From contig NZ_LN999832.1 of the NCBI RefSeq assembly GCF_900048035.1, positions 496,001 to 560,000 of the forward strand: DNA of 64,000 nucleotides. Reading direction: 5' to 3'. Below are positions 26,016 to 40,813 of the stretch, in pieces. This DNA is from Candidatus Gullanella endobia. GTDB taxonomy: Bacteria; Pseudomonadota; Gammaproteobacteria; Enterobacterales; Enterobacteriaceae. Each line of letters opens with the position of its first letter. Within the stretch, counting starts at the first letter, position 1. Below the pieces are notes generated by a model. The model had not been told where the DNA came from, searched no databases, and saw only the letters and a list, made by a program, of their open reading frames with translations. The position numbers and the translations under genes are program-made.

Positions 26016-26113
26016 TGAATATTCACTTTCTCCTGAACAAGATAGTTACAAAAAATAAAGGCTCCATATTAATGGATGCTTATTTGAGTAAATCTCTAGC
26101 TAGATATTTACTA

Positions 26114-27754
26114 TTACTTATTTTTTTTATTACTACTATACAGATCACGATAAATGAGCTGATTCTGGATGATAGTCACTAGATTGTTAACGGTGTAATA
26201 TAATACTAGACCAGATGGAAACCAAAGGAAGAAAACAATGAAAATCATCGGAATAAAGAGCATAACTTTTTTCCGTATCGGATCAGTGACGGTAATGGGA
26301 GATATCTTCTGAATAAAAAACATTGTAATGCCCATCAAGATGGGTAGGATAAAATATGGATCTTGTGCTGATAGATCATAAATCCATAGCGCGAACGGTG
26401 CATGGCGTAATTCAATAGAACCTGATAATACGTAATACAGTGCTAAAAAGATTGGCATTTGGATTATTAATGGTAGACATCCACCTAGTGGATTGATATT
26501 TTCTGTTTTGTATAAGGCCATTATTTCCTTGCTTTGTTGTTGTTTATTATCACTTAAACGTTTGCATATTGCTACTAGTTTCGGTTTAAGCATTCGCATC
26601 TTAGCCATCGAGGTGTATTGTGCTTTTGTTAACGGGTACATGATGCTTCGAACTATAAATGTAATAATAATAATAGAAAATCCCCAGTTGCCAGTATAGT
26701 TTTGGATGAGTTTCAATAGTTTAAATATTGGTTTGGCAATAAACCATAGCCAACCATAATCAACTGCTAGATCAAAATTCGGAGCTATAAGCGCCATTTT
26801 ATCTTGAATCTTAGGGCCAAGCCACAGTATAGCTTTTAGTTCACTCTTACCTCCAACTGCAACAGTAATAGGCGTAGATTTAAATCCAACTGTCACTAAT
26901 CCATTTCTTAAATTCCGACTATAAAATATGTTTTTACCAGCAGTAAAAGGTATCCAGGCTGTACCAAAATATTGTTGTAGCATGGCAATCCAGCCACCAT
27001 CGGTGATAACATTCAAATTTTTATTTTTTATATCTTTGAAGCTATATTTTTGATATGCATCTTCTTTAGTAGAATAAGCTATACCACGGTATGTATGTAA
27101 TGAAAAGTTACTGTTACTAGTACTACGCTCCTCGGGTAAATTAATAGATTGTTTTAACTGACCGAACATTACTAAATTAAGCGGCTGTGTACTAGTATTA
27201 TTAATATAATAATTAACTTTTAAAGAAAAATCACCACGTTTTAAGATAAAAGTTTTAGTGTATACCACTCCATCAAGAGCAATGTAAGTTAATGGTACGT
27301 GCAATTCAGTTTGATTATTCTCTAAAATATAGGTGTCCTGTTTTGCGGTAAATAAAGGGCGATTTTTATTAGTGGGATTATCTGGACCATTTTTTCCAAT
27401 TAATCCGCTTTGCGCTTGATAGATAAATTTTGGTGATGTTTCTAATAAATGAAAAGGGTTTGGTGAATTTATTGTATCGGGATAGGGCAATAGGAAAGCT
27501 TGTTCAATATCACCGCCGCGAGTATTTATTTTTAGTAAAAGTACATCTGTTTTAACTACAATAATCTGGCTTTGTGTGTTGCTGATAGGAATATTACTAC
27601 TATCCTTGTATAGTATGGTAGTATTTTCAGTCTGTTCAGTCTGTTGTGTAGTTTTAATGGTAGATACAGAAGTATACTCCATCTGCCAGGCTTGCCATAT
27701 AATAAAAGATATAAACAGCAGAGCGATGACAAGAAGATTGCGTTGCGAATCCAT
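26114..27754 (-). CDS. yidC: membrane protein insertase YidC
   Basis: Inserts and folds inner-membrane proteins, alone or with SecYEG. 546 residues, close to E. coli (548). It has an N-terminal membrane anchor '[19 protein letters not shown]' (about 6-24), a large periplasmic domain (about 60-340), then the conserved C-terminal core with five spans: '[20 protein letters not shown]' around 357-376 with the functionally important arginine, '[19 protein letters not shown]' around 419-437, and '[20 protein letters not shown]' near 505-524. The tail is Lys/Asn-rich ('YSSNKKNK'). It lies 18 nt after yidD. Confidence 0.98.
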   Translation of the reverse strand: MDSQRNLLVIALLFISFIIWQAWQMEYTSVSTIKTTQQTEQTENTTILYKDSSNIPISNTQSQIIVVKTDVLLLKINTRGGDIEQAFLLPYPDTINSPNPFHLLETSPKFIYQAQSGLIGKNGPDNPTNKNRPLFTAKQDTYILENNQTELHVPLTYIALDGVVYTKTFILKRGDFSLKVNYYINNTSTQPLNLVMFGQLKQSINLPEERSTSNSNFSLHTYRGIAYSTKEDAYQKYSFKDIKNKNLNVITDGGWIAMLQQYFGTAWIPFTAGKNIFYSRNLRNGLVTVGFKSTPITVAVGGKSELKAILWLGPKIQDKMALIAPNFDLAVDYGWLWFIAKPIFKLLKLIQNYTGNWGFSIIIITFIVRSIMYPLTKAQYTSMAKMRMLKPKLVAICKRLSDNKQQQSKEIMALYKTENINPLGGCLPLIIQMPIFLALYYVLSGSIELRHAPFALWIYDLSAQDPYFILPILMGITMFFIQKISPITVTDPIRKKVMLFIPMIFIVFFLWFPSGLVLYYTVNNLVTIIQNQLIYRDLYSSNKKNK

Positions 27755-27772
27755 TGTAAGTGTTCTCTGTTG

Positions 27773-28015
27773 TTAAAGTTTTTTTGTTGGCACGGGATTT
27801 TTGCCGCCTGGATTTAAAAGATAGCATTTTAATATACGTTTTAATATCAACCAACGACCTTTTAATATACCATGCCTGCCTATTGCTTCAATTCCATACT
27901 GGGAACAAGTTGGCTGAAACCGGCAATGAGGTTTGAGCAATATACTAATAGTAAATTGATAACCACGTATCAACCAGATTATTAATCTTGAAACTGGCGA
28001 TAATAGCGGCGCCAT
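27773..28015 (-). CDS. yidD: membrane protein insertion efficiency factor YidD
   Basis: Small membrane-associated protein encoded between rnpA and yidC in most bacteria and thought to assist YidC-dependent insertion. 80 residues (E. coli 85, differing at the tail). Family hallmarks are present: '[20 protein letters not shown]' with 'CSQYGIEAI' just after, and 'NPGGKNPVP', where E. coli has HPGGDDPVP. Its first 34 nt overlap the end of rnpA, as in enterics, suggesting coupled translation. Confidence 0.96.
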   Translation of the reverse strand: MAPLLSPVSRLIIWLIRGYQFTISILLKPHCRFQPTCSQYGIEAIGRHGILKGRWLILKRILKCYLLNPGGKNPVPTKKL

Positions 28016-28353
28016 AATTTTTCCAATTCTTTAGTCAAAACGTGATTATCTAGACTAGCCGTATTTTTCTTAGCAATGACTATAAAATCCATAGCAGACA
28101 AGTCATGTTGATGCAGACGGAAACTTTCTCGCGTTAAGCGTTTAATTCGATTACGTTCATGGGCTAATTTTACGTTTTTTTTAGAAACCGTTAAACCGAT
28201 TCGAGGATGCTCCAACATATTAAAACGACTAAGGATGGTAATATTCGGAGTTCCAATCCACTGAGGTTGTTGAAAAACAAAAGCAAAATGACTTTGGGTT
28301 AATAACCGTAATTTTCGAGAAAATGCAAGTTTAACCACTCGATTATTTAACAT
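27982..28353 (-). CDS. rnpA: ribonuclease P protein component
   Basis: Protein subunit of RNase P, which trims tRNA 5' leaders. 123 residues from the ATG; E. coli has 119. The family signature '[19 protein letters not shown]' followed by '[11 protein letters not shown]' is intact and the C-terminal '[11 protein letters not shown]' matches E. coli. The true start is uncertain: E. coli starts at a GTG giving 'MVKLAF', and the matching GTG here is at 28338, whereas the ATG at 28353 lies only five bases after rpmH. Neither has a strong ribosome site. It overlaps yidD by 34 nt. rnpB, the RNA subunit, was not found in this window. Confidence 0.95.
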   Translation of the reverse strand: MLNNRVVKLAFSRKLRLLTQSHFAFVFQQPQWIGTPNITILSRFNMLEHPRIGLTVSKKNVKLAHERNRIKRLTRESFRLHQHDLSAMDFIVIAKKNTASLDNHVLTKELEKLWRRYYRQFQD

Positions 28354-28358
28354 TTTTT

Positions 28359-28502
28359 TTACTTAGAAGATACAGTCAAATGCACGCGACCTTTTGCACG
28401 ACGATGTGTCAAAATTTGACGACCACTTTTTGTTCTCATACGGGCGCGGAAACCGTGGGAACGATTTCGTTTTAATAAGGATGGTTGGAAAGTACGTTTC
28501 AT
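28359..28502 (-). CDS. rpmH: 50S ribosomal protein L34
   Basis: Small basic protein of the large ribosomal subunit. The 47-residue frame runs from the ATG at 28502 to TAA at 28359 and reads '[20 protein letters not shown]' at the N-terminus, ending '[14 protein letters not shown]', matching E. coli L34 with one extra residue near the end. It heads the rpmH-rnpA-yidD-yidC-mnmE unit. On the minus strand a TTGACA hexamer at 28557-28562 could be its -35 element, but no good -10 at standard spacing was found. Confidence 0.97.
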   Translation of the reverse strand: MKRTFQPSLLKRNRSHGFRARMRTKSGRQILTHRRAKGRVHLTVSSK

Positions 28503-29798
28503 GACGATTTTCTACCAACTAAATAAAAATGATACTGACCAATAAGCAGATGTGTTTGTCAATTTGGAATAAAAAGATTTATTATCTCAATTTTATGGTA
28601 TACATAAAAAGGTAGAACTGCAATAATTATTACAGTTCTTAGTCTATTTACACCGCATCTACTATCTTAAATAGCTAAGTTTGTACTGGGATCTCTATCT
28701 AGCAAAAATAGGATAAAACAAATACTTCACACAGTGAAATAATTATATAATGTTAATCAAAAAAAACAAGTATTCTGCTAAATAAAATTTTATTAGAATT
28801 AGATATCAGTAATCTGAGATAAAAATTAAAACAGGTTTTAATTATATCGATCATAAATTTAATTTTTATACAGTGTATAGATTATTAGGTAAATTATTAA
28901 TCAATTAGCTACTCCATGAATAAAAAGATAAAAATTGCACTAAGAAAGTTTTATCATATAATTTATATTATAAAATTTTTAGTTGAAATACCTATAAGAT
29001 ATATTGAAAAATTATTTAAAGTAGTTTACAGGTTGTATTGCTGTAATCTGTATTAAAATATTTTTAAGTTATATAGTTTTATTTTTATTAGTTTTTCTAT
29101 AAAAAAATCCAATTTATCAGTAATTTTTTTAAGTTAAAATTTGAACAATATCAATATATTAATAAATCTTTTCAAGGTTACTATAAGATTATCTTAACCT
29201 CTAATAGCTATTAATTATAAAGAGATAATTAAATAATAAGATTAAATAAAATCTCGCTTCTTTTAGTTAAGAAATAGTAGTTATTACTTTACTTTAATTT
29301 AAATCGCATATATTGATAAAGAAAAATAATAAAAAGTAATCTAACCATTATAAAAATATTATTTTATTATCAAATACTTGCATTTTATCTTTGTTAAATT
29401 ACAAAAGCACTAAATCTTATTATTAATAATTATAACTTTACTAGTAGGAGAAGATTATTATTGATTTTTATATAAAGTGTTATTAAATTTACTGATGTTA
29501 TAGAGAAATATTATCGCTATCGATAATATCAAAAAATAGTATTTAAATATCATAAAATTAGAATAATCAATTTGCTTTCTAAGTGATGTTCACATTTGTT
29601 AGCCCACCACAAGCAAATAACAATAATATTGTTGAAATAATCAATTAATTATGTTCTGTCTAAAAATTAAAAAATAATTTCGCCAGACTAGATTATTTAA
29701 TAGTACCGAATACCTACCAAAAAATTAATAGTCTAATAAAGAAAATTTTTATGTTAAAAAATATTTCCATAAATTAATTATAATATTATCTAATAACT
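28503..29798. other. gene-free region where dnaA is expected
   Basis: In most bacteria dnaA lies between rpmH (divergent) and dnaN. Here 1.3 kb of AT-rich DNA contains no DnaA-like frame in any reading frame, and no DnaA boxes were seen. A near-perfect 26-bp palindrome with one mismatch pair (AGAACTG...CAGTTCT) is at 28614-28639. Confidence 0.75.
28614..28639. repeat. 26-bp near-palindrome
   Basis: AGAACTG (28614-28620) and CAGTTCT (28633-28639) flank the palindromic AATAATTATT; only one pair of positions mismatches. It lies upstream of rpmH in the gap left by dnaA. No T-run follows. Function unknown. Confidence 0.4.
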
Positions 29799-30899
29799 AT
29801 GAAATTTATCGTTGAACGTGAGAAGTTACTTAAACCTCTCCAAAAAGTTAGTAGTCTGTTAGGAAACCGATTAACTTTACCTATTCTTAGCAATTTGCTA
29901 TTGCAGGTAGATGAAGGTCGCTTATTGCTAACAGGTACAGATTTGGAAATAGAAATGGTCGCTCAAATTACACTGAGTACTATCTATAAGCCAGGTATAA
30001 GTACGGTATCAGCGCGTAAATTTTTTGATATTTGCCGTGGATTACCGGAAGGTGCAAAGATCGTAGTAACTTTAGAAGGAGAACGAATAGTCATTCGCTC
30101 AGAACGTAGTCGATATTCTCTTTCCACGTTACCCGCATCTGATTTTCCAAATCTAGATAATTGGGAAAGTAAAGTAGAGTTCACTATTGCTCACTCTATT
30201 CTAAAGCGACTAATTGAATCAACACAGTTTTCTATGGCGCATCAAGACGTACGTTACTACTTAAATGGAATGCTTTTTGAAACTGAAGGAAAAAAGTTGC
30301 GTACAGTAGCTACAGATGGACATCGTCTAGCAATCTGCACTATGTCAATTGGCGAAATTCTGCCATCCAATTCTGTTATTGTTCCACGAAAAGGTGTTAT
30401 AGAACTTATACGAATACTTGATAACAGCGAAAATTTGATGAAACTCCAAATTGGAAGCAATAATATTCGCGCCAGAATCGGTGATTATATTTTCACTTCT
30501 AAACTGATTGATGGTCGTTTTCCTGATTATCACCGCGTATTACCAAAAAATCCTGATAAAATACTCAAAACCAGTTGCGATTTACTTAAACAGGCTTTCA
30601 CTCGAGCTGCAATTATCTCTAATGAAAAGTTTCGTAATATTCGACTTTATCTTAGTCGTAATCAGCTAAAAATTACCGCTAATAATCCAGAGCATGAGGA
30701 AGCAGAGGAAGTATTAGATGTCTCTTATCAGGGTAGTGAGATTGAAATCGGTTTTAATGTTAGCTATATACTTGATGTATTAAATGCGTTAAAATGCGAG
30801 GAATTACAGTTACTTATTACCGATGAGGTATCCAGTGTTCAAATTGAAGATAGCGTTAACCAGGTGTCATCTTATGTTGTTATGCCGATTCGACTGTAA
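29799..30899 (+). CDS. dnaN: DNA polymerase III beta sliding clamp
   Basis: Ring-shaped processivity factor for the replicative polymerase. 366 residues, as in E. coli. The start 'MKFIVEREKLLKPLQKVSSL' is the family N-terminus, 'VATDGHRLAICTM' marks the middle domain and the end 'YVVMPIRL' matches the E. coli 'YVVMPMRL'. It is followed by recF after 27 nt and gyrB, the standard dnaN-recF-gyrB order. The gene normally upstream, dnaA, is missing, so dnaN must rely on its own promoter. Confidence 0.98.
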   Translation: MKFIVEREKLLKPLQKVSSLLGNRLTLPILSNLLLQVDEGRLLLTGTDLEIEMVAQITLSTIYKPGISTVSARKFFDICRGLPEGAKIVVTLEGERIVIRSERSRYSLSTLPASDFPNLDNWESKVEFTIAHSILKRLIESTQFSMAHQDVRYYLNGMLFETEGKKLRTVATDGHRLAICTMSIGEILPSNSVIVPRKGVIELIRILDNSENLMKLQIGSNNIRARIGDYIFTSKLIDGRFPDYHRVLPKNPDKILKTSCDLLKQAFTRAAIISNEKFRNIRLYLSRNQLKITANNPEHEEAEEVLDVSYQGSEIEIGFNVSYILDVLNALKCEELQLLITDEVSSVQIEDSVNQVSSYVVMPIRL

Positions 30900-30926
30900 T
30901 CAAGTAGTAAGGTACAGTGTAAGCGA

Positions 30927-32021
30927 ATGGTTTTATCGTATTTATTAATTCGAAATTTTCGTAATATCGCTGCTGCTGATCTATCTTTATCTGCTAATTT
31001 CAATTTTTTTATAGGTTCTAACGGGAGTGGAAAAACTAATATTCTTGAAGCTATTTATATCCTTGGCCACGGTCGAGCATTTCGTAGTGCACAATTCGAA
31101 CGGGTTATTCGATATAAGCAACCAGAATGTGTATTGCATGGACGTATTAAGAGTAGCAGTATACATACACGAACAACATCGATAGGAATTCTACGCAATC
31201 GCTTAGGCGATAGTACGGTTCGTGTTGATGGTAATAATATTTATAAAATGGCAGAACTAGCTAAATTATTGCCAATACAGCTGATTACGTCAGAAGGATT
31301 TACCCTACTTAATGGTGGACCTAAATACCGACGTGCTTTTATGGATTGGGGATGTTTTCATAACGAGCCGGATTTTTTTACTACCTGGAGTAATCTGCGT
31401 CGATTACTAAAACAGCGTAATACTATTCTGCGTCAAGTAAGTCAATATCAACAGTTACGTGCATGGGATCGAGAAATAATTCCGTTAGCTAACCGAATTA
31501 CTCAATGGCGCGCAGAGTATAGTTCTAAACTTATAGCAGGTATTACTACGATATGTGAACAATTTTTACCGGAATTTCACCTTGATTTTAGTTTTCAACA
31601 AGGTTGGGACAAAAAAATCGATTTTGGCGAGCTACTAGAACGACAGTTCGAACGCGATCGAGCGCTAACTTATACTGGCTCTGGTCCCCATAAAGCGGAT
31701 CTCCAGATTCGTATTGAAGGTATGCCGGTAGAATATATTCTTTCGCGTGGTCAACTTAAATTATTAATATGTGCTCTACGTTTAGCACAGGGAGAGTTCT
31801 TTACTTATAGGAACGGCCTTCAATGTCTTTATCTAATTGATGATTTTGCATCTGAACTAGATACAAGACATCGTTGTCTTTTAGCAAATCGTCTGAAAGC
31901 TACCAATGCTCAGGTTTTTGTTAGTGCGATTAGCGCAGATCAAATTTATGATATTACCAATAAAAAAGGTAAGATATTTGAGGTAGAGCAGGGTAAAATA
32001 AGCTTCCAATACAAAGTTTAA
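30927..32021 (+). CDS. recF: DNA replication and repair protein RecF
   Basis: SMC-like ATPase that helps load RecA at single-strand gaps through RecOR. 364 residues (E. coli 357). Walker A is '[15 protein letters not shown]' near residues 30-44, the signature motif region is '[15 protein letters not shown]', and Walker B is '[12 protein letters not shown]' near residue 309. It begins with '[14 protein letters not shown]', in line with the family start. recF is often lost from reduced endosymbionts, so an intact copy suggests repair capacity is less eroded here. It sits between dnaN and gyrB, 16 nt before the gyrB ATG. Confidence 0.97.
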   Translation: MVLSYLLIRNFRNIAAADLSLSANFNFFIGSNGSGKTNILEAIYILGHGRAFRSAQFERVIRYKQPECVLHGRIKSSSIHTRTTSIGILRNRLGDSTVRVDGNNIYKMAELAKLLPIQLITSEGFTLLNGGPKYRRAFMDWGCFHNEPDFFTTWSNLRRLLKQRNTILRQVSQYQQLRAWDREIIPLANRITQWRAEYSSKLIAGITTICEQFLPEFHLDFSFQQGWDKKIDFGELLERQFERDRALTYTGSGPHKADLQIRIEGMPVEYILSRGQLKLLICALRLAQGEFFTYRNGLQCLYLIDDFASELDTRHRCLLANRLKATNAQVFVSAISADQIYDITNKKGKIFEVEQGKISFQYKV

Positions 32022-32028
32022 AATATAG

Positions 32029-34452
<2,424 letters not shown>

Positions 34453-34624
34453 TAGAAAACGTAAACCTTATAAACCTTACAGAATTAACCCCTTATGGAT
34501 TTATCCTAATTCAATTAATTGTTAGATTAAGCCAGTTAATTACAGTATTATATTTCTATATACTTGTCTATGTTTTGTGTAATATAAATTAATATTCCTG
34601 ATATTATCTTAAATTTAGTATAAA

Positions 34625-34647
34625 CTCACTCAATAATATTGAGTGAG
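34625..34647 (+). terminator. terminator after gyrB
   Basis: CTCACTCAAT (34625-34634) pairs with ATTGAGTGAG (34638-34647) around AAT and is followed by AAATTTTTC. It lies 173 nt past the gyrB stop with no gene in between, so it likely ends the dnaN-recF-gyrB transcript. Confidence 0.6.
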
Positions 34648-35512
34648 AAATTTTTCAATTAAAATAAAAATTTTCTATTTTGTGATAAATCTGTTATCAA
34701 TTTTTATTAGTAAACATGAAAAATAATAAACTTAAATTAATCGGTATTAAAATATCTAATAAAGCTGTATGTATAGCCAAAAGGAAAGCTTACAGTAATG
34801 ATGCTAGCATATTAATGTAGTAGATAGTGGTTTTTCTCTATCTTTATCATATAATATTAGAAATCAAAGATTACCATCGTATCTTATAGCCTTGATTATA
34901 TAAAATATTTAAATAAATATTTCTACTTAAAGCTCTAATTTTCTTTATAATTAATACTTTACTATTGCATTTAAAAATATATCTTATTCATCTAATCTTA
35001 TTAGATATTGGATTAATGATAATTATTACCGGTAGACTAGTCATTAACTCCTGAGATGTTGATAATGTTTATATTTTTATCTTATTTTAGTTATTAGTTT
35101 TTGATTTATTTGATTGAGAAAATAAAGATCTCTTATATAATTTTCAATATTTTATTACCTTTTTCTTAGTAAATTAGTTTATAAAGGTATTTTATTTATT
35201 GATGCAATATCAATAAATAAAATATCGGGTTCAATCTAATTGGAAAAATGTCAAAAAATTAAAATTATTTTATATATAATATTGATTATTAATTTTATAT
35301 CTAATACAAAATATTTTAAAGATATTACTTAATATTTATTAGTCTAGTAGAAAAATTCTTAATTATAATAAGATAATTAAATAGTTACCAATTCATTATT
35401 TATAAATTTGTTTAAAATTATTTTAAATAAATTTATAAATAAAGTTATTAAAAACTTTTTATTTAATCTATTAACAGTACTATTTATTTTGTAATATTTA
35501 CGTATTTATAAA

Positions 35513-35545
35513 ATCAATCATGCTACTATGTATAGTATGATTGAT
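35513..35545. repeat. compound hairpin
   Basis: ATCAATCA (35513-35520) pairs with TGATTGAT (35538-35545). After a 3-nt bulge the inner TACTAT pairs with ATAGTA. Together 14 paired positions in 33 bases. No neighbouring gene. Confidence 0.4.
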
Positions 35546-37320
35546 ATAATTGACCACTAAAAACAAATGTTATAATTTATTATATAAATATCGTCTTTAT
35601 TTAATATAAATAAAGTAAATAAATTTATGATTTAATAAAGTTATTTAATATACTGGGATTTTTCCAGTATTTATATAAAAGCATAAATTTTAACTTATCA
35701 ATTATTTTAACTATATTGATCGTGGTCATAAAATGAATGATACTCATTTTATTTAAATTTATGTAATTTTTTAAAAAAATTTATGATATTTATTACTCTT
35801 AAAATATCATTATATCATATAGCATAAAAATTAAAAAAATTAAAAAAATTAAAAATATCTTATCTTTTTAAATTACAATATAGAGCATAAAATAATAAAG
35901 CATTGATTTTTAATAAAAAATAAATAATTTTTTTTAAAATATTAGATTCTAAAAAATCTATAATTATCTATAATACGTGGTATTTATAGTATAAATATTT
36001 TAACGAAATTTATTAATTTATTATTATATGGTAAATTATATTTTATTTTAATCTCATAGTATTATTTTATAATCACTAAATTTTTAAGAATACTTACTGA
36101 AGTAATAGTTGTTCTAAAGTTAAAAGATATTAGCTAATAGATAGTATTATTTTTAATACTAATATTATCTTCAGTCGAAATATTCTATAGTATCTCATTT
36201 TTATAAAAATTTTTCTACTCAAGTATACTACGAAAACTATAAAAAGATATTCTATTATAAATCAGTTATCTAAAAAATTTAATTCATATTAAAAATTAAT
36301 ATTAAAACGTAATAATAGTATTTTCTATAAAAATATACTCATATAATTTTGTTATTATATTTTTATGAGAAATAATTTTGTTATACATCCGACTATTTAG
36401 TCTCTTTAAAGAAAGCTAAAAAAGCATACTGAGCAAATAAATATATTATCAGTTAAGACTTATTTAGTTATCATGATATTAATAATTAGAATATTAATAA
36501 TATCGTATATTTTATATAGTACTTATAATAAGATAACATACAGCATTAGCATTAAAAAATTAAGATAATAATCTTAACCGTATAAAATACTATTATTACA
36601 GATAATCTAATATAGTAGTTAATAATATTATAATAATTAGGTGATGAAACAATATTAAACAGTTTTATAGTGAAAACTACGTTATGAAATATACAATATA
36701 TAAAACGACACAATAAAAGATTTAATTATATTGAAGTTATAGAAATCAAATTAAAGTAGTACGAAATAACACTAAAAACTTAATTAGTATTATTAGTGTA
36801 GACTAAGATAGTAACAAAAATGAATATCACTTGAAATTAAGAAAATTTTTAACAAAATAGCTTAAATTTTATCATAGTAATTCAACTATATGCTAAGGAA
36901 TAAGAAGATAATTATATTATTTATATATAGTAATATTGTTTTTAAAAAATAATTAAATAGAAATAATTTTAATTTATTACGAATACAACTTACAATTCTT
37001 AACTAGTATAGATAAAGATCTTGTTTAAACAAATGATAATCTATCTTCTGATAATAAAATAACATATACATTACATATAGAACTAATATTAAAATAATAA
37101 TGGTGAGATAACTTATTAAGTTGAATTCTATTATTAGAAATATAGTAGGATATATTCATCAAACTTATAATGTTTTTATAAGAACATTCTAATAGGATTT
37201 ATTAAATAATCTCAATAAAGTAATACATAAAATTATGAGACATAATAAAACAATATATAGTTTATGATTATAAATATATGGATTTAATCATAATTACATC
37301 TAAGCAAATGTGGTTTTTTG

Positions 37321-37378
37321 TGATTTTATCAGATCAGGTATAATTTCAACTTAGCAAATTGAAATTGATATAAAATCA
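37321..37378. repeat. nested imperfect hairpin
   Basis: Outer arms TGATTTTATC (37321-37330) and GATATAAAATCA (37367-37378, with a 2-nt bulge) enclose inner arms ATTTCAA (37343-37349) and TTGAAAT (37359-37365). This could be a small structured RNA or a relic; there is no promoter evidence. Confidence 0.3.
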
Positions 37379-38891
37379 TAACTAGCTAAAAACAAGATAT
37401 ATATATATCTTGTTAATTTCATTAATAAATTTACTATGATCATTATATTTTTATCAAGTACTATTTCTTTTATTACAGATAGAAATGCTTTCACAGCTTA
37501 ATAATTCAATGGAGCACTACGGATAATCTTAGTATTTAGAGATTAATCCTACGCTCTAGGATAATTTAAACTTGTTTCTATTAGATTAAACTGGTAAAAT
37601 AAAACATCAAAGATAAATAGATGTCTCGCTAGATTTTGTGGTAAAGCATCTTAGATGATAAATGTTTGTTATCGATATTAATCTATATTACAACAGAAAT
37701 ACGACAGTCTTCATCTTTTTATTGAGTTTTATCTACTATTTTATAGTAATAATACTCATTACACTGTTAGATAAGGAATGAGCTGCTTAAGATTAATGAT
37801 ATAAACTATTATACAACTACTGTTACTATTTTAGTAGTAGACACAACAATAACTTTAATATAATATCAAAGTCTTATTTTGATAATCAATAATTCTTTGA
37901 CTTCTTTTTAAGAAAAGAAATTTAATGTTATAATCAGCAGTAAATTAATGGTTAATAACTTGCTTGTTGATTATAAATTAAAATCTGTAATATAATTAAA
38001 AATTACAATATGATAAAGATATGCAAAAATACATATTTGATATTTAAAATATCAATACTATAATACCTACTAATATCGATATAAGATCTAGTAGTAGATT
38101 ATACAATATAACAAGTGACAGAAATTTTTATATAAAATTATCAAAAATAAATGTTTATAAAAACAGAATAAATTCTAGATTTGATATCAATAAACTACTT
38201 TTATTTATATTAATAAAATAAATATAAATATCTGTTTTATTAATATCATTAATAAATCAATTTTTTATCTGATAACTATCAACTAGTAAGAGATAAATAA
38301 TTTTTAATAAAGTTATAAAAAGATGGATAAGTGTTTTCATACTAGGAAATAGGTCAGCTATTTATAGATTCGATAGAATTTTATTAGAGATATCTCTATT
38401 CTGATTTTAAGAAATAGTTATTTTGCTCTGGATAGAGTTAATATATTGATAATGACAGGGATTAGAAAAACTGCATTTCTCTTGGAAATTATCAGGGGGT
38501 TTTATTATAAATTTGAAACTAGATTTTTATTGTTATTCAACAGAATATAACGATATAATTGATCAATTTTATCAGTATTAAACTTCTGTAGCAATATCTA
38601 CAAAAATTAGATCAAATTTTATACAATAAAATTAATGACTTAAATAAATGATCAACTCGGTTAGCATAATTTTACATCAAATTATACTAATACTAACATA
38701 GTAGTAATGTTATCATAATAAATTTTTTAAGATGAATTATAACGTATCTTATTGAATTTAAAAGTTTATAATAATAAGTTTATGTTTTAGTCATAAAAAA
38801 TATTAAAAAAGTTATATTTTTTTCTTTTCCCTTAGTCCTCTTGTCGAAGATAATGCAGTACGTTCACCTCTAAACAATGGCGTAACTCTCT

Positions 38892-40466
38892 ATGCTACAT
38901 TTATTCACTGGCTTGGAATTCCATACCGGTTTAATGCTGGTGCTTGCATTAATTTTTGTTTTAATTTACGAGGCTATTAATGGTTTTCATGATACAGCTA
39001 ATGCTGTTGCTACTGTTATTTATACTCGTGCACTATGCTCTCAACTGGCAGTTGCTATATCTGGTGTATTCAATTTTCTTGGGGTTTTAATGGGCGGATT
39101 GAGTGTAGCCTATACTATCGTTCATCTCTTACCAATAGACCTTTTGCTTAATGTTAGTTCAGCCCATAGCTTAGCGATGATGTTTTCTATTCTGCTTGCA
39201 GCGATTCTATGGAATTTAGGTACATGGTATTTCGGATTACCAGCTTCAAGTTCACATACCCTAATTGGCGCAATTATTGGTATTGCTCTAACTAATACGT
39301 TGATTATTGACAGTTCATTAGTTCAAGCACTTAATATTCCTAAATTAATTGAAATTTTCCTATCGCTAATTATTTCTCCTTTAGTAGGTTTAATACTAGC
39401 CAGTTCAATAATGTTCTTTCTTCGCCGTTATTTGAGTAGTACCAAAAAGTGCTACTGTATCCATTTAACGCCAGCAGAGCGTGAAAAAAAGGATGGTAAG
39501 TGCAAGCCACCATTCTGGACACGTATTACTTTAATTTTCTCCGCTGCCGGTGTGAGTTTTTCTCATGGTGCTAATGACGGACAAAAGGGGATCGGTCTTA
39601 TAATGCTGGTATTAATAGGAATTTCACCAGCAGGATTTGTACTCAATATAAACGCTAGCAGCTGTGATATCAGTCGAACTCGTGATGCGGTTAATCATTT
39701 TCAACAATATTATATGAAACACCAAGACTCATTTATTCATATGATAGAGTCGGATAATCAGCTTATTCCGATACTAGCCTCGTTAAAAACCCTTTCTGCA
39801 GACCAATCTGATGTTAACATCGCGCTCATGACTAATAATCAGAAATTAAATCAAGAAAAGGTCTTTCAGCAACATAAACTGCATTATGATTCATCTAAGG
39901 TTCTGTTCGCTATCAATCATGCTTCATTGTTGTTAAAGAATCTAGATAGCTATGAAACGCTCAATACAGATCAGAGAACTCAGGTAAGACGCCTACTGAT
40001 GTGTATTACTGATATAATCGATAAAATAGCTAAGTTACCCGAGACTTCTTCTATCGATAAACACTTCTTATTAAATATGCGCCAAGATCTTTTATATACA
40101 GTAGAATACGCATCGATATGGATTGTTATCGCTGTAGCATTAGCACTTTCACTTGGTACTATGGTAGGTTGGCGTCGAGTAGCTACAACTATCGGCGAGA
40201 AAATTGGAAAAAAAGGAATGACCTACGCTCATGGATTATCAGCACAGATAACAACAGCTTTGTCTATCGGTATAGCTAGCTATACTGGCATGCCAGTCTC
40301 TACTACTCACGTGCTATCATCCGCAGTTAGCGGTACAATGCTAGTTGATGGAGGTGGTATCCAGGGTAAAACTGTAAAGAATATTCTTCTTGCCTGGGCA
40401 CTTACGCTTCCGACAGCGATTATTTTGTCTGGTAGCTTTTACTGGATAGCGTTAAAATTAATTTAA
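38892..40466 (+). CDS. pitA: low-affinity inorganic phosphate transporter PitA
   Basis: Proton-coupled symporter for metal-phosphate in the inner membrane (PHO4 family). 524 residues, versus 499 in E. coli. The start '[20 protein letters not shown]' matches E. coli. Family signatures are '[19 protein letters not shown]' near residue 28, '[17 protein letters not shown]' near 116, and in the second repeat '[15 protein letters not shown]' near 224 and '[16 protein letters not shown]' near 474. The extra length lies in the cytoplasmic loop at about 255-415, the most diverged part. No good ribosome site precedes the ATG. A strong terminator follows. Phosphate import by Pit avoids the ATP cost of Pst. 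Confidence 0.97.
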   Translation: MLHLFTGLEFHTGLMLVLALIFVLIYEAINGFHDTANAVATVIYTRALCSQLAVAISGVFNFLGVLMGGLSVAYTIVHLLPIDLLLNVSSAHSLAMMFSILLAAILWNLGTWYFGLPASSSHTLIGAIIGIALTNTLIIDSSLVQALNIPKLIEIFLSLIISPLVGLILASSIMFFLRRYLSSTKKCYCIHLTPAEREKKDGKCKPPFWTRITLIFSAAGVSFSHGANDGQKGIGLIMLVLIGISPAGFVLNINASSCDISRTRDAVNHFQQYYMKHQDSFIHMIESDNQLIPILASLKTLSADQSDVNIALMTNNQKLNQEKVFQQHKLHYDSSKVLFAINHASLLLKNLDSYETLNTDQRTQVRRLLMCITDIIDKIAKLPETSSIDKHFLLNMRQDLLYTVEYASIWIVIAVALALSLGTMVGWRRVATTIGEKIGKKGMTYAHGLSAQITTALSIGIASYTGMPVSTTHVLSSAVSGTMLVDGGGIQGKTVKNILLAWALTLPTAIILSGSFYWIALKLI

Positions 40467-40480
40467 TCTATGCCATAAGC

Positions 40481-40508
40481 AATAAGACGGTCAAAAGACC
40501 GTCTTATT
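40481..40508 (+). terminator. rho-independent terminator after pitA
   Basis: AATAAGACGGTC (40481-40492) pairs perfectly with GACCGTCTTATT (40497-40508) around an AAAA loop, followed by CTGTATTTTT. It begins 14 nt past the stop codon and is the clearest terminator in the window. Confidence 0.85.
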
Positions 40509-40765
40509 CTGTATTTTTAATAAAATAATTAGAGAAATAAGATTGACTATTTATAATTAATACTCTAGTTATAGTATTTGCTATAATATAAAATGCTTTA
40601 TTATAATATAAATTATATATTATATGTGCTTTATCTAAATTATGAAAATTTACTTTTTCATAGATTGAATTTTTATTTCTGTAAGAATTTACTACTATTA
40701 TTAGTGATAGTATTTATAACTCTAAAAACTAGATACGTGATCTTATATAAATCAGGTTCTGTTTA

Positions 40766-40813
40766 AAATACTATCTTAACATTATATGAATATTTTCTGT
40801 TAAGATAGTATTT
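40766..40813. repeat. inverted repeat with perfect 16-bp arms
   Basis: AAATACTATCTTAACA (40766-40781) and TGTTAAGATAGTATTT (40798-40813) are exact complements around a 16-nt loop. It lies 260 bp beyond the pitA terminator and does not belong to any visible gene. Confidence 0.7.

Larger units (their letters stand above)
34648..38891. other. 4.2-kb gene-free AT-rich region
   Basis: No gene or recognisable relic. Structures include a compound hairpin at 35513-35545, a 7-bp stem at 35650-35670, a triple 9-bp tandem of ATTAAAAAA near 35829-35856, an 8-bp stem at 36142-36161 and a nested hairpin at 37321-37378. The last 60 bases before pitA are distinctly more GC-rich and may be its leader. Confidence 0.6.

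Noticed and set aside
28557..28562. rpmH promoter from TTGACA
   Set aside because: The -35 hexamer is perfect on the minus strand, but no -10 at 16-18 bases was visible, so it is not listed as a feature.
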